Assembly: GCF_020084865.1 (NCBI RefSeq)
Contig: NZ_CP071953.1
Span: 1,798,001 to 1,862,000 of the forward strand
Reading direction: 5' to 3'
Length of the DNA: 64,000 bases
Source of the DNA: Candidatus Kaistella beijingensis
GTDB taxonomy: Bacteria; Bacteroidota; Bacteroidia; Flavobacteriales; Weeksellaceae
The notes beneath the pieces are model-generated. The model ran no database searches and was not told the DNA's origin. It was given only the letters and a program-made list of their open reading frames with translations. This document shows positions 53,055-61,194 of this stretch, one piece after another (the stretch's first letter is position 1; the number at the start of each line of letters is the position of its first letter). The position numbers and the translations under genes were made by a program.

Positions 53055-53903
53055 TTACTGAATCTCAATCGGATTATTCGTTTTCTTGATTTCCTCCTTA
53101 ATTCTTTCTTCCATTTGTTTGCGCTGATTTGGATCGGGTTGTCTCATTCCACCTCCACTTCTACTCATTGGAGCAGAAATTCCTGAACCTCCTCTTCCAG
53201 AACTCATTTGTGCCTGAAAAAACGAAACCGGGTCGTTTCGGAAAGCCGCATTTTGTTTCTCGTAATCTTTTCTTTTTACTTTAATAACGCTTCCAAAAGA
53301 ATCCAAATTTTGAAGTTCTGCAATTTTTTTCGTCTCTTTTAAATCAAATGAATAGTCACCTTTTGAATCTTCCACTTTCACAATCAATCCCGGAAGTCCC
53401 GAAAATTTATACGGCCCGTCTTGGAAGGGAACATCTGTTGTAAACCAAGCGTACCAAGTTCGTCCGCCAAAATTGGTTTCTGCCTTTTGAGTTTTGTAGT
53501 CGCCAATTCTTGTTGTTTCAGGAAGAATTTTCCATTCCATTGGTCGGTCTTCATCGTAGGAATACTGGTCTCTTGCAATTCTTGATGTAAAAGTTTTTGT
53601 ACCTGTTTTAAAATCTTTCTCGATCGTGAAATCGATGTTGGAACGCAAACTTTGCATCTGACTTCTATCAAAATTAAAACTTCCTGTTTGTCGAGCTCTT
53701 CCAAAAATAGAATCTCTTTTCATTCGATTTTCAGAATAAAAAATTGATTTTTCTTTATTTACATCGAGATAAGCGTTTTCTGTTTTGATGTCGGAAGGAT
53801 TCGCAGCATCTGGTTTCATGGTGACCTGGTAAACAAAACGGCTTGCTTGTGCCAAGAAAATTTGGGCGGAAAATGCCAAAATGAGGATTCCTAATTTTTT
53901 CAT
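53055..53903 (-). CDS. GLPGLI family exported protein
   Basis: 282 residues with a signal peptide (about 1-19), the G-L-P-G-L-I motif near 170, and Arg/Gly/Met/Gln-rich C-terminal segment. The family is specific to Bacteroidota; function unknown. It converges with recN (6 bp gap) and is divergent from the suf operon. Confidence 0.92.
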   Translation of the reverse strand: MKKLGILILAFSAQIFLAQASRFVYQVTMKPDAANPSDIKTENAYLDVNKEKSIFYSENRMKRDSIFGRARQTGSFNFDRSQMQSLRSNIDFTIEKDFKTGTKTFTSRIARDQYSYDEDRPMEWKILPETTRIGDYKTQKAETNFGGRTWYAWFTTDVPFQDGPYKFSGLPGLIVKVEDSKGDYSFDLKETKKIAELQNLDSFGSVIKVKRKDYEKQNAAFRNDPVSFFQAQMSSGRGGSGISAPMSRSGGGMRQPDPNQRKQMEERIKEEIKKTNNPIEIQ

Positions 53904-53992
53904 TTGAATGATTTGAGTTTTTGATGAGAGTTTTTCTGAAAAGTTAAATATTATCGTCTATAAAAGCGATAGACAAATATACAGCGGTGAAT

Positions 53993-54022
53993 TTGATATT
54001 CATTATATTATTAGTAATTTTG
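53993..54022 (+). promoter_or_regulatory. Promoter of the suf operon
   Basis: TTG (53993-53995), a 19-bp spacer and TAATTTTG (54015-54022) match the full Bacteroidota consensus. It lies 28 bp upstream of the sufA ATG. Confidence 0.75.
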
Positions 54023-54050
54023 CAATCTAAAATCATTCTAAATAAAAACA

Positions 54051-54380
54051 ATGATAAAAGTAAGCGATCAAGCAAAAGAAAAAGCCATTCAGTTGATGAC
54101 CGAAGACGGCTTCAAACCTTTTGAGGATTACATAAGAGTCGGCGTGAAAAGCGGTGGCTGCTCCGGTTTGGAATATGTTTTAAAGTTTGATAACCAAAAA
54201 ACAGATTCCGACCAAGTTTTTGAAGATAATGGAATTAAAATCATTGTCGATAAAAAATCCATCCTTTATCTTGCAGGAACAACGCTTGAATTTTCAGGAG
54301 GATTGAATGGAAAAGGATTTGTGTTCAACAATCCAAATGCGAACAGAACTTGTGGATGCGGAGAATCTTTTAGTCTATAA
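54051..54380 (+). CDS. sufA: Fe-S assembly scaffold/carrier SufA-like
   Basis: 109 residues with the three conserved Cys of A-type carriers: G-G-C-S-G near residue 38-42 and T-C-G-C-G-E-S-F at the C-terminus. It carries Fe-S clusters to targets. It is the first gene of the suf operon, 3 bp from sufB. Confidence 0.93.
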   Translation: MIKVSDQAKEKAIQLMTEDGFKPFEDYIRVGVKSGGCSGLEYVLKFDNQKTDSDQVFEDNGIKIIVDKKSILYLAGTTLEFSGGLNGKGFVFNNPNANRTCGCGESFSL

Positions 54381-54383
54381 ATT

Positions 54384-55832
54384 ATGGCGAAGTATACAGA
54401 AGATGATTTAAGAGAAGATCTTAAAACAAAAGAATATGAAGCGGGATTTTATACCGATATCGAGTATGAAGATTTCCCGGTTGGCTTGAATGAAGATATC
54501 GTCCGTATGATTTCGGCAAAGAAAAATGAACCGGAATGGATGACGGAATGGAGATTGGAAGCTTTCCGAGTTTGGTTGAAAATGGAAGAACCAAATTGGG
54601 CTAATGTTACGTACGAAAAGCCTGATTTTCAGGCGATAAGATATTACGCAGCACCAAAGAAAAAACCTGAATTGGCAAGTTTGGACGAAGTGGATCCTGA
54701 ATTATTGAGAACTTTCGAAAGATTGGGAATCAACATCGAAGAACAAAAAAGATTGACCGGAGTTGCAGTTGATATCGTAATGGATTCCGTTTCGGTGAAA
54801 ACGACTTTTCAGGAAACCTTAAAGGAAAAAGGAATTATTTTCTGTCCGATTTCTGAAGCGATTCAAAATTATCCGGATTTAGTTAAAAAATATATCGGAA
54901 AGGTGGTTCCAAGAGGCGATAATTTCTACGCAGCCTTAAATTCTGCAGTGTTTTCTGATGGAAGTTTCTGTTACATTCCAAAAGGCGTGAAATGTCCGAT
55001 GGAACTTTCCACGTATTTCAGAATCAACCAATCCGGAAGCGGACAGTTTGAAAGAACGTTGGTTATTGCAGATGAAGGAAGCTACGTTTCCTATCTCGAA
55101 GGCTGCACTGCGCCGTCAAGAGACGAGAATCAACTTCACGCCGCCGTTGTTGAATTAATCGCAATGGATGGAGCGGAAATTAAATATTCCACCGTTCAAA
55201 ACTGGTATCCCGGAGATGCAGAAGGAAAAGGTGGCGTTTTCAATTTCGTAACAAAACGAGGAATTTGTGAGAATAATGCAAAAATTTCCTGGACGCAGGT
55301 GGAAACCGGTTCTGCCGTAACTTGGAAATATCCGAGCTGTATTTTGAAAGGAGACAATTCAATCGGCGAATTTTATTCCATCGCGGTGACCAATCATCAT
55401 CAATATGCAGATACAGGAACGAAGATGATTCACATCGGAAAAAACACGAAATCTACCATTATTTCCAAGGGAATTTCGGCAGGAAAATCCAACAATTCTT
55501 ACCGCGGTTTGGTGAAAGTAATGCCGACTGCGAAAGGAGCGAGAAATTTTTCGCAGTGTGATTCGCTTTTGATGGGAAATGAATGTGGAGCGCACACTTT
55601 TCCTTACATCGAAATCAAAGATCCTTCTGCACAGTTGGAACACGAAGCCACTACTTCAAAAATCGGTGAAGACCAAATTTTCTACTGTAACCAGAGAGGA
55701 ATCGACACGGAACGAGCAATCGCCTTGATTGTCAATGGTTTCGGAAAAGAAGTGTTAAATAAACTTCCAATGGAATTTGCTATCGAAGCACAGAAATTAT
55801 TGGAAATCTCATTGGAGGGAAGTGTCGGATAA
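54384..55832 (+). CDS. sufB: Fe-S assembly protein SufB
   Basis: 482-residue scaffold component of the SufBCD complex with the usual beta-helix and conserved C-terminal block [12 protein letters not shown] and G-A-H-T-F-P-Y. Two sufficiently conserved Cys remain (C-T-A-P-S-R near 245). It is followed after 109 bp by sufC. Confidence 0.95.
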   Translation: MAKYTEDDLREDLKTKEYEAGFYTDIEYEDFPVGLNEDIVRMISAKKNEPEWMTEWRLEAFRVWLKMEEPNWANVTYEKPDFQAIRYYAAPKKKPELASLDEVDPELLRTFERLGINIEEQKRLTGVAVDIVMDSVSVKTTFQETLKEKGIIFCPISEAIQNYPDLVKKYIGKVVPRGDNFYAALNSAVFSDGSFCYIPKGVKCPMELSTYFRINQSGSGQFERTLVIADEGSYVSYLEGCTAPSRDENQLHAAVVELIAMDGAEIKYSTVQNWYPGDAEGKGGVFNFVTKRGICENNAKISWTQVETGSAVTWKYPSCILKGDNSIGEFYSIAVTNHHQYADTGTKMIHIGKNTKSTIISKGISAGKSNNSYRGLVKVMPTAKGARNFSQCDSLLMGNECGAHTFPYIEIKDPSAQLEHEATTSKIGEDQIFYCNQRGIDTERAIALIVNGFGKEVLNKLPMEFAIEAQKLLEISLEGSVG

Positions 55833-55838
55833 AATTAA

Positions 55839-55934
55839 TTTGAAATTGTTTGAAATTTTGAAACCGTGCGATAAAGTTCGTTTTTTCAATCAAAATCAGA
55901 CAAAATCAAACAAAGTCAAATAAAATCAAACGAG
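55839..55934. repeat. 10-bp-period repeat array between sufB and sufC
   Basis: Left arm TTTGAAAT at 55839 and 55849 with a related TTTTGAAA at 55857; a centre containing AAACCGT; right arm of ten-base blocks CAAAATCAGA, CAAAATCAAA, CAAAGTCAAA, TAAAATCAAA (55891-55930). It ends about 12 bases before the sufC ATG and lies inside the operon. Confidence 0.8.
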
Positions 55935-55941
55935 TTATAGA

Positions 55942-56685
55942 ATGTTAACGATCAATAACCTACACGCCGAAATCGAAAACGGCGTAGAAATCTTAAAAGG
56001 AATTAATTTAAAAATCAATCCGGGCGAAGTTCACGCAATTATGGGACCGAACGGAGCAGGAAAATCCACCCTTTCCTCTGTAATTGCAGGAAAAGAAGAT
56101 TACGTAGTAACCGATGGTGAAATTATTTTCGAAGGTGAAGACATCGTGGAAGATGCGCCGGAAGAAAGAGCGCACAAAGGAATCTTCATGTCGTTTCAAT
56201 ATCCGGTGGAAATTCCTGGAGTTTCGGTGACAAACTTCATCAAAGCAGCGATGAACGAAACGAGAAAAGCAAACGGACAGGAAGATATGCCCGCAAAAGA
56301 AATGCTTGGTTTGATCCGCGAAAACTCCGAAAAATTGGGAATTAAAAAAGATTTTCTTTCTCGTTCATTGAATGAAGGATTTTCAGGCGGCGAGAAAAAA
56401 AGAAACGAAATTTTCCAAATGTTGATGTTGAATCCAAAACTGGCAATCCTCGACGAAACTGATTCAGGTTTGGATATCGACGCTTTGAGAATTGTTGCAG
56501 ACGGCGTAAATTCTTTCAAAAATGAAGGAAACGCTGTTCTTTTAATCACCCATTACCAAAGACTTTTGGATTATATTCAACCTGATTTCGTGCACGTTTT
56601 AGCTGATGGAAAAATCATCAAAACAGGCGACAAAACTTTAGCCTTAGAATTGGAAGAAAAAGGTTACGATTGGCTTTTAAATTAG
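55942..56685 (+). CDS. sufC: Fe-S assembly ATPase SufC
   Basis: 247-residue ABC ATPase of the SufBCD complex. Walker A G-P-N-G-A-G-K-S-T at about 36-44, signature S-G-G-E-K-K-R near 150, Walker B L-A-I-L-D-E-T-D-S-G. The gene starts just after the 10-bp repeat array. Confidence 0.95.
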   Translation: MLTINNLHAEIENGVEILKGINLKINPGEVHAIMGPNGAGKSTLSSVIAGKEDYVVTDGEIIFEGEDIVEDAPEERAHKGIFMSFQYPVEIPGVSVTNFIKAAMNETRKANGQEDMPAKEMLGLIRENSEKLGIKKDFLSRSLNEGFSGGEKKRNEIFQMLMLNPKLAILDETDSGLDIDALRIVADGVNSFKNEGNAVLLITHYQRLLDYIQPDFVHVLADGKIIKTGDKTLALELEEKGYDWLLN

Positions 56686-56778
56686 TTTGAAATCGTTTGA
56701 AAATTTGATATGGCTTGAAATCCTTTTCTAAACCGTATCAAACAAGTTCAAATCATATCAAACAAAATCAAACAAAAA
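56685..56778. repeat. 10-bp-period repeat array between sufC and sufD
   Basis: Ten-base blocks with left arm GTTTGAAAT (56685, 56695) and centre TCTAAACCGTATC, right arm of ATCAAAC units (56738, 56758, 56768) with an intermediate TTCAAAT (56748). It ends 2 bases before the sufD ATG at 56780. Confidence 0.8.
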
Positions 56779-56779
56779 C

Positions 56780-58099
56780 ATGGCTTTATTAGAAAACATA
56801 CAAAACAATCATTCGTCTTTTCTTGAAACGTTGAAGCATAGCTTCTTGGATGAAAACCGTAAATCTGCTTTGAAAAACTTCTTTCAACAAGGTTTTCCCA
56901 CCAAAAAAGATGAGGAATACAAATACACCAATCTTCGCGAAATCACCGAAAAGAACTACAATTTCTTTCCGAACGAACACCACACGATTTCAAAACAGCA
57001 AATAGACGAACTGCATTTAGGCGAAGAAAATTTTGATTGGATTGTGTTTGTAAATGGGCATCTTCACAAGGAATTATCAAAAATTTCTATTGAAAATGTG
57101 GAACTTCTTTCGTTCAATTACGCATTGAACAGCCCTGAACACAAAGACGTTTTCGAAAAATATTTCAACACCATCGCCAACAAAGATTTGGCTTTCGTGA
57201 ATTTGAATTTGGCATACGTAAAAACAGGATTTTTCCTGAAAGTTCCAAAAAATGTGGTGATAGAAAAACCAATTCACGTTTTCTATCTCTCTCAAAATCA
57301 AGATGAAAACACGTTTTACAACACAAGAAATCTTTTAATCGCGGAAGAAGGTTCCAAAATTGAAATTATCGAAAGTCACCACAATTTTGACGATACTTTT
57401 GTTTTAACCAATTCCGTGACGGAAATCTTTACCTACCAAAATGCAAAAGCAGATTGGCATAAATTGCAAAATGACAGCGACACTTCCTATTTAATCGACC
57501 ACACTTTTGCAAAACAGGAACGCGACAGTTTGACGACAGTGAACACCTTTTCTTTCGGTGGAAAAATCGTGAGAAATAATTTGGATTTCATTCATAACGG
57601 ACAGAATATCAACTCTTTCATGAACGGAATCACGATTATCGGGAATGAGCAGCTGGTTGACCATCACACCGCAGTTCACCACAACACGCCGAATTGCGAA
57701 TCTTACCAAAATTACAAGGGAATTTTCAAGGACAAATCTCACGGCGTTTTCAACGGGAAAGTTTTTGTAGATAAAATTGCTCAAAAAACCAATGCTTATC
57801 AACAGAATAACAACGTTTTACTCAACGAAGGCGCAACAATCGACACCAAACCCCAACTTGAAATTTTCGCCGATGATGTGAAATGTTCGCACGGTTGTAC
57901 CGTTGGTCAGTTGAACGACGACGCTTTGTTTTACTTAAGAGCAAGAGGAATTTCCAAGAAAGAAGCGCAAGCTTTATTACTGTACGCTTTTGCTAATGAT
58001 GCAATGGAAAACATTGATATCGAACCACTTAAATTAAAAATATCCAAACTTTTAGCAGAAAAATTAGAAGTGAATTTGGCTTTTGAGGATATTTTTTAA
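56780..58099 (+). CDS. sufD: Fe-S assembly protein SufD
   Basis: 439-residue partner of SufB and SufC with the same beta-helix layout (G-V-F-N-G-K-V-F-V and K-C-S-H-G-C-T-V-G). It completes SufBCD. No sufS or sufE gene follows in this window. A terminator lies 22 bp after the stop. Confidence 0.95.
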   Translation: MALLENIQNNHSSFLETLKHSFLDENRKSALKNFFQQGFPTKKDEEYKYTNLREITEKNYNFFPNEHHTISKQQIDELHLGEENFDWIVFVNGHLHKELSKISIENVELLSFNYALNSPEHKDVFEKYFNTIANKDLAFVNLNLAYVKTGFFLKVPKNVVIEKPIHVFYLSQNQDENTFYNTRNLLIAEEGSKIEIIESHHNFDDTFVLTNSVTEIFTYQNAKADWHKLQNDSDTSYLIDHTFAKQERDSLTTVNTFSFGGKIVRNNLDFIHNGQNINSFMNGITIIGNEQLVDHHTAVHHNTPNCESYQNYKGIFKDKSHGVFNGKVFVDKIAQKTNAYQQNNNVLLNEGATIDTKPQLEIFADDVKCSHGCTVGQLNDDALFYLRARGISKKEAQALLLYAFANDAMENIDIEPLKLKISKLLAEKLEVNLAFEDIF

Positions 58100-58120
58100 T
58101 CCAATACATTTAAAAAATAT

Positions 58121-58147
58121 AAAACGTGTTTTGGGACACGTTTTTTC
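58121..58147 (+). terminator. Terminator of the suf operon
   Basis: Perfect 9-bp stem AAAACGTGT / ACACGTTTT around TTTGGG, followed by a T-run, 22 bp after the sufD stop. Confidence 0.85.
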
Positions 58148-58293
58148 TTTATTTTTGGGCGACAATTTCCGCATCGAGTTTATACTGAGCATGTCGAAGT
58201 ATTCCCGCTTTTTTGTTCCACTTCTTTTCACAAAAAGAGCTCCACTCAAGTCGGGTCGCGTTTTTGTCCTAATATCAAATCTCCGTGAAAAAA
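58148..58293. other. Intergenic region with dispersed-repeat-like sequence
   Basis: Contains ACTGAGCATGTCGAAGT near 58183-58200, a form of the ACTGAGCCTGTCGAAG motif that is common in many Bacteroidota intergenic regions. No gene is supported here; a weak open frame on the plus strand has no start or family. Confidence 0.45.
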
Positions 58294-58803
58294 ATGAATC
58301 TCGAAAACATTTCCAACCATCTTTCCGCCTACAAAGAAAATGACCAAATTTTTGATGCGGCAAATTTCCTCATCCGAACTTTCGGTCTTGAAAGTGACAA
58401 TTTCGCAGGTTTCGGGTTTCGACCCGAATTGGAACCGAACAAAATGCTTTTAACAACAGAAGGTGCACTAGGAGAAAAACAAATGGTGATGATTCCTAAA
58501 AATTTGTTCGATTTCGATTTGAATTTGGTCGCCAATATGGTCGCTCACGAAATGTTACATGTACGTCAAAAAGCGCCAGAAACATTGGTGGAAGATAAAA
58601 ACGAAAGAGAATTTCAAGCTTATTACGAGATGCTTTTCCATAAAGTTTTTCCAAACATTCCCGATGTTTCCGATTTCCACAAAAAATTCTTCGGCGAAAA
58701 AGCGTTGGAATATTACAAAAGAATGGGTGAAAATTCTGAGCTTCAACAAAAATATTCGGAACAGAAGAAGGAAGTTGAGGATTTGATTGGAAGCTTACCG
58801 TAA
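58294..58803 (+). CDS. Putative HExxH metallopeptidase-like protein
   Basis: 169 residues with H-E-M-L-H at 85-89 and a downstream N-E-R-E-F-Q-A-Y-Y-E that could give the third ligand Glu, as in M48/Minigluzincin-type folds. No signal peptide. The ATG at 58294 is chosen over a GTG at 58285. It directly follows the suf operon and its terminator. Substrate unknown. Confidence 0.7.
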   Translation: MNLENISNHLSAYKENDQIFDAANFLIRTFGLESDNFAGFGFRPELEPNKMLLTTEGALGEKQMVMIPKNLFDFDLNLVANMVAHEMLHVRQKAPETLVEDKNEREFQAYYEMLFHKVFPNIPDVSDFHKKFFGEKALEYYKRMGENSELQQKYSEQKKEVEDLIGSLP

Positions 58804-58917
58804 AAAATAAATAAATTTTGACTAAAGCCAAACGAATTTTTAACAAAAAAAAACGGACTAAAGTCCGCTCCTATTGATATTTGAAAATCTGCGCCATCTG
58901 CTAAATCTGCGAGAATC
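58804..58917. repeat. Short dispersed-repeat cluster upstream of the mutase stop
   Basis: Contains GGACTAAAGTCCGCTCC (an inverted GGACT/AGTCC) near 58855-58871 and CAGAT units in 9-bp steps on the minus strand near 58885-58915. No gene is supported. Confidence 0.4.
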
Positions 58918-61047
58918 TTATCCCAAATACCCCTCCAAAATCTTGCACGCAGATTTCGGCAAGTTCGTTCCCGGACCAAAAATAAAATCCGCGCCATTGG
59001 CATACAAAAACTCATAATCCTGCTGCGGAATTACACCTCCCACCACAATGGTGATATCACCTGCACCGAGTTTTTTCAGTTCTTCCACCACCTGCGGAAC
59101 CAAAGTTTTGTGACCTGCAGCCAAAGAAGAAACACCTAAAATGTGAATATCGTTTTCTACAGCTTGTTTCGCCACTTCTTCCGGAGTTTGGAAAAGCGGA
59201 GCGACATCCACGTCGAATCCCATGTCCGCAAATGCGGTTGCCACGACTTTAGCGCCACGATCGTGACCGTCTTGTCCCATTTTTGCGACCATGATTCTTG
59301 GTCTTCTTCCTTCTTGGTCTTCAAATTTTTGGGTTAAAGAAACCGCCTTTTCGAAATATTCGTTTTTACCTGCATTCATCGCATAAACTCCTTGGATTGT
59401 TCTGATATTGGCTTTGTAACGACCGAAACTTTCTTCCATTGCGTCGCTCATTTCTCCCAAAGTTACTCTTCTTCTTGCCGCTTCGATACAGATTTCGAGA
59501 AGGTTTCCATTGCCGGATTTTGCCGCTTCTTTAAGTTTTTCAATAATTTCTGCAACCTTTACAGGATCTCTTTCGGCTTTGATCTGGTTTAATCTTTCGA
59601 TTTGTTTTCGGCGAACTTCGGAATTGTCGATATCCAAAATCTCCAATTCCATTTGCTTAAGATTTGATTTAAAGGAATTTACACCGATGATGAATTCTTC
59701 GCCACTATCAATTTTCGCCTGTTTTTTTGCAGCAGCTTCTTCAATTCTCATCTTTGGAATTCCGGCTTCTATTGCTTTTGTCATTCCGCCTTCTTTTTCC
59801 ACCTCATCAATGAATTTCATGGCTTCATCAATCATTTGTTGAGTTAAAGTTTCCACCAAATGGCTTCCTCCCATTGGATCCACTACATCGCAAATTCCAC
59901 TTTCCTGCTGTAAGATAATTTGGGTATTTCTTGCAATCTTCGCAGAATAGTCGGTTGGTAAAGCTATTGCTTCGTCTAAAGCGTTCGTATGTAGAGATTG
60001 TGTTCCACCCAATGCGGAAGATAGTGCTTCAATTGCAGTTCGGGTAATATTGTTGAAAGGTTCCTGTTCCGTTAGAGACCACCCCGAAGTTTGAGAATGT
60101 GTTCTCAATGCCAAAGATTTCTGATTCTGTGGATTGAATTGAGTTAAAAGATTCGCCCAAATAAATCTCGCCGCTCTCATTTTCGCAATTTCCATGAAAT
60201 GATTCATTCCAATTGCCCAGAAAAACGAAAGTCTTGGTGCAAAATCATCTACATTCATTCCTGCTTTTATTCCGGTTCGAACGTATTCCAACCCATCGGC
60301 TAAAGTATAGGCCATTTCCAAAACTGGCGTTGCTCCTGCTTCCTGCATGTGATAACCAGAGATAGAAATCGAGTTGAATTTGGGGATATTTTTAGCGGTA
60401 TATTCAAAAATATCGGCGATAATTTTCATCGATGGTGTCGGTGGATAAATGTACGTATTCCGAACCATGAATTCCTTCAAAATATCATTCTGAATCGTTC
60501 CTGAAAGTTTTTCTTGTGAAACTCCTTGTTCTTCCGCAGCTACGATATAGAAAGACAAAATTGGCAAAACCGCTCCATTCATGGTCATTGAAACGGAGAT
60601 TTCATCCAACGGAATTTGATCGAAAAGAATCTTCATATCTTCCACGGAATCTATGGCAACTCCTGCTTTTCCAACGTCGCCTACAACTCTTGGATGGTCG
60701 GAATCGTAACCGCGATGTGTCGCCAAATCGAACGCCACGGAAAGTCCTTTTTGTCCAGCCGCCAAATTTCTTCTATAAAACGCGTTCGATTCTTCCGCTG
60801 TAGAAAAACCTGCGTATTGACGAATGGTCCAGGGTTTTTGAACATACATGGTGGAATATGGCCCTCTCAAATACGGTGCAATTCCTGCGGAGTATTCTTT
60901 TTCTGTAAGACTTTTGGAGTCGTGTTCGGTGTAAGAAGACTTCATTTCCAAACCATCTTTTTCAAAGAAATAAGGAAGTTTATCTTCGAAACTGCTTGTG
61001 AAATCTGGATTTTGTTTTTGGATTTTTTGGCGCATTTTACTTTGCAT
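58918..61047 (-). CDS. scpA: Methylmalonyl-CoA mutase (large subunit-like)
   Basis: 709-residue coenzyme B12 enzyme that interconverts methylmalonyl-CoA and succinyl-CoA. Substrate-domain motif R-P-Y-S-T-M-Y appears as G-P-Y-S-T-M-Y; the B12-binding motif D-G-H-D-R-G (DxHxxG) lies in the C-terminal domain near 600. The start is the ATG at 61047 (61035 is possible). A -7-like TAACTTTA lies about 11 bp upstream. A separate small-subunit gene is not in this window. Confidence 0.93.
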   Translation of the reverse strand: MQSKMRQKIQKQNPDFTSSFEDKLPYFFEKDGLEMKSSYTEHDSKSLTEKEYSAGIAPYLRGPYSTMYVQKPWTIRQYAGFSTAEESNAFYRRNLAAGQKGLSVAFDLATHRGYDSDHPRVVGDVGKAGVAIDSVEDMKILFDQIPLDEISVSMTMNGAVLPILSFYIVAAEEQGVSQEKLSGTIQNDILKEFMVRNTYIYPPTPSMKIIADIFEYTAKNIPKFNSISISGYHMQEAGATPVLEMAYTLADGLEYVRTGIKAGMNVDDFAPRLSFFWAIGMNHFMEIAKMRAARFIWANLLTQFNPQNQKSLALRTHSQTSGWSLTEQEPFNNITRTAIEALSSALGGTQSLHTNALDEAIALPTDYSAKIARNTQIILQQESGICDVVDPMGGSHLVETLTQQMIDEAMKFIDEVEKEGGMTKAIEAGIPKMRIEEAAAKKQAKIDSGEEFIIGVNSFKSNLKQMELEILDIDNSEVRRKQIERLNQIKAERDPVKVAEIIEKLKEAAKSGNGNLLEICIEAARRRVTLGEMSDAMEESFGRYKANIRTIQGVYAMNAGKNEYFEKAVSLTQKFEDQEGRRPRIMVAKMGQDGHDRGAKVVATAFADMGFDVDVAPLFQTPEEVAKQAVENDIHILGVSSLAAGHKTLVPQVVEELKKLGAGDITIVVGGVIPQQDYEFLYANGADFIFGPGTNLPKSACKILEGYLG

Positions 61048-61162
61048 TATAGAAAAGTAAAGTTACGAATTTTTGAAGAAAATGAATTTTGATCTTGCTA
61101 CTTTAATATAGATGAAAAACTGGCTGTTAAATCTGCCTTATGCCGAATAAATAATTTCCATT

Positions 61163-61194
61163 AAAAAATGGACGCCTCACTTTTGAGAAAGTCT
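61163..61194 (-). terminator. Putative terminator of the AsmA-like gene
   Basis: An imperfect hairpin on the minus strand (CTC...GAG inside GAC...GTC) followed by a T-run, directly after the stop at 61195. The stem has a bulge, so the strength is uncertain. Confidence 0.4.

Noticed and set aside
58083..58343. Plus-strand frame after sufD
   Set aside because: It overlaps the sufD end and terminator and lacks a protein-like pattern.
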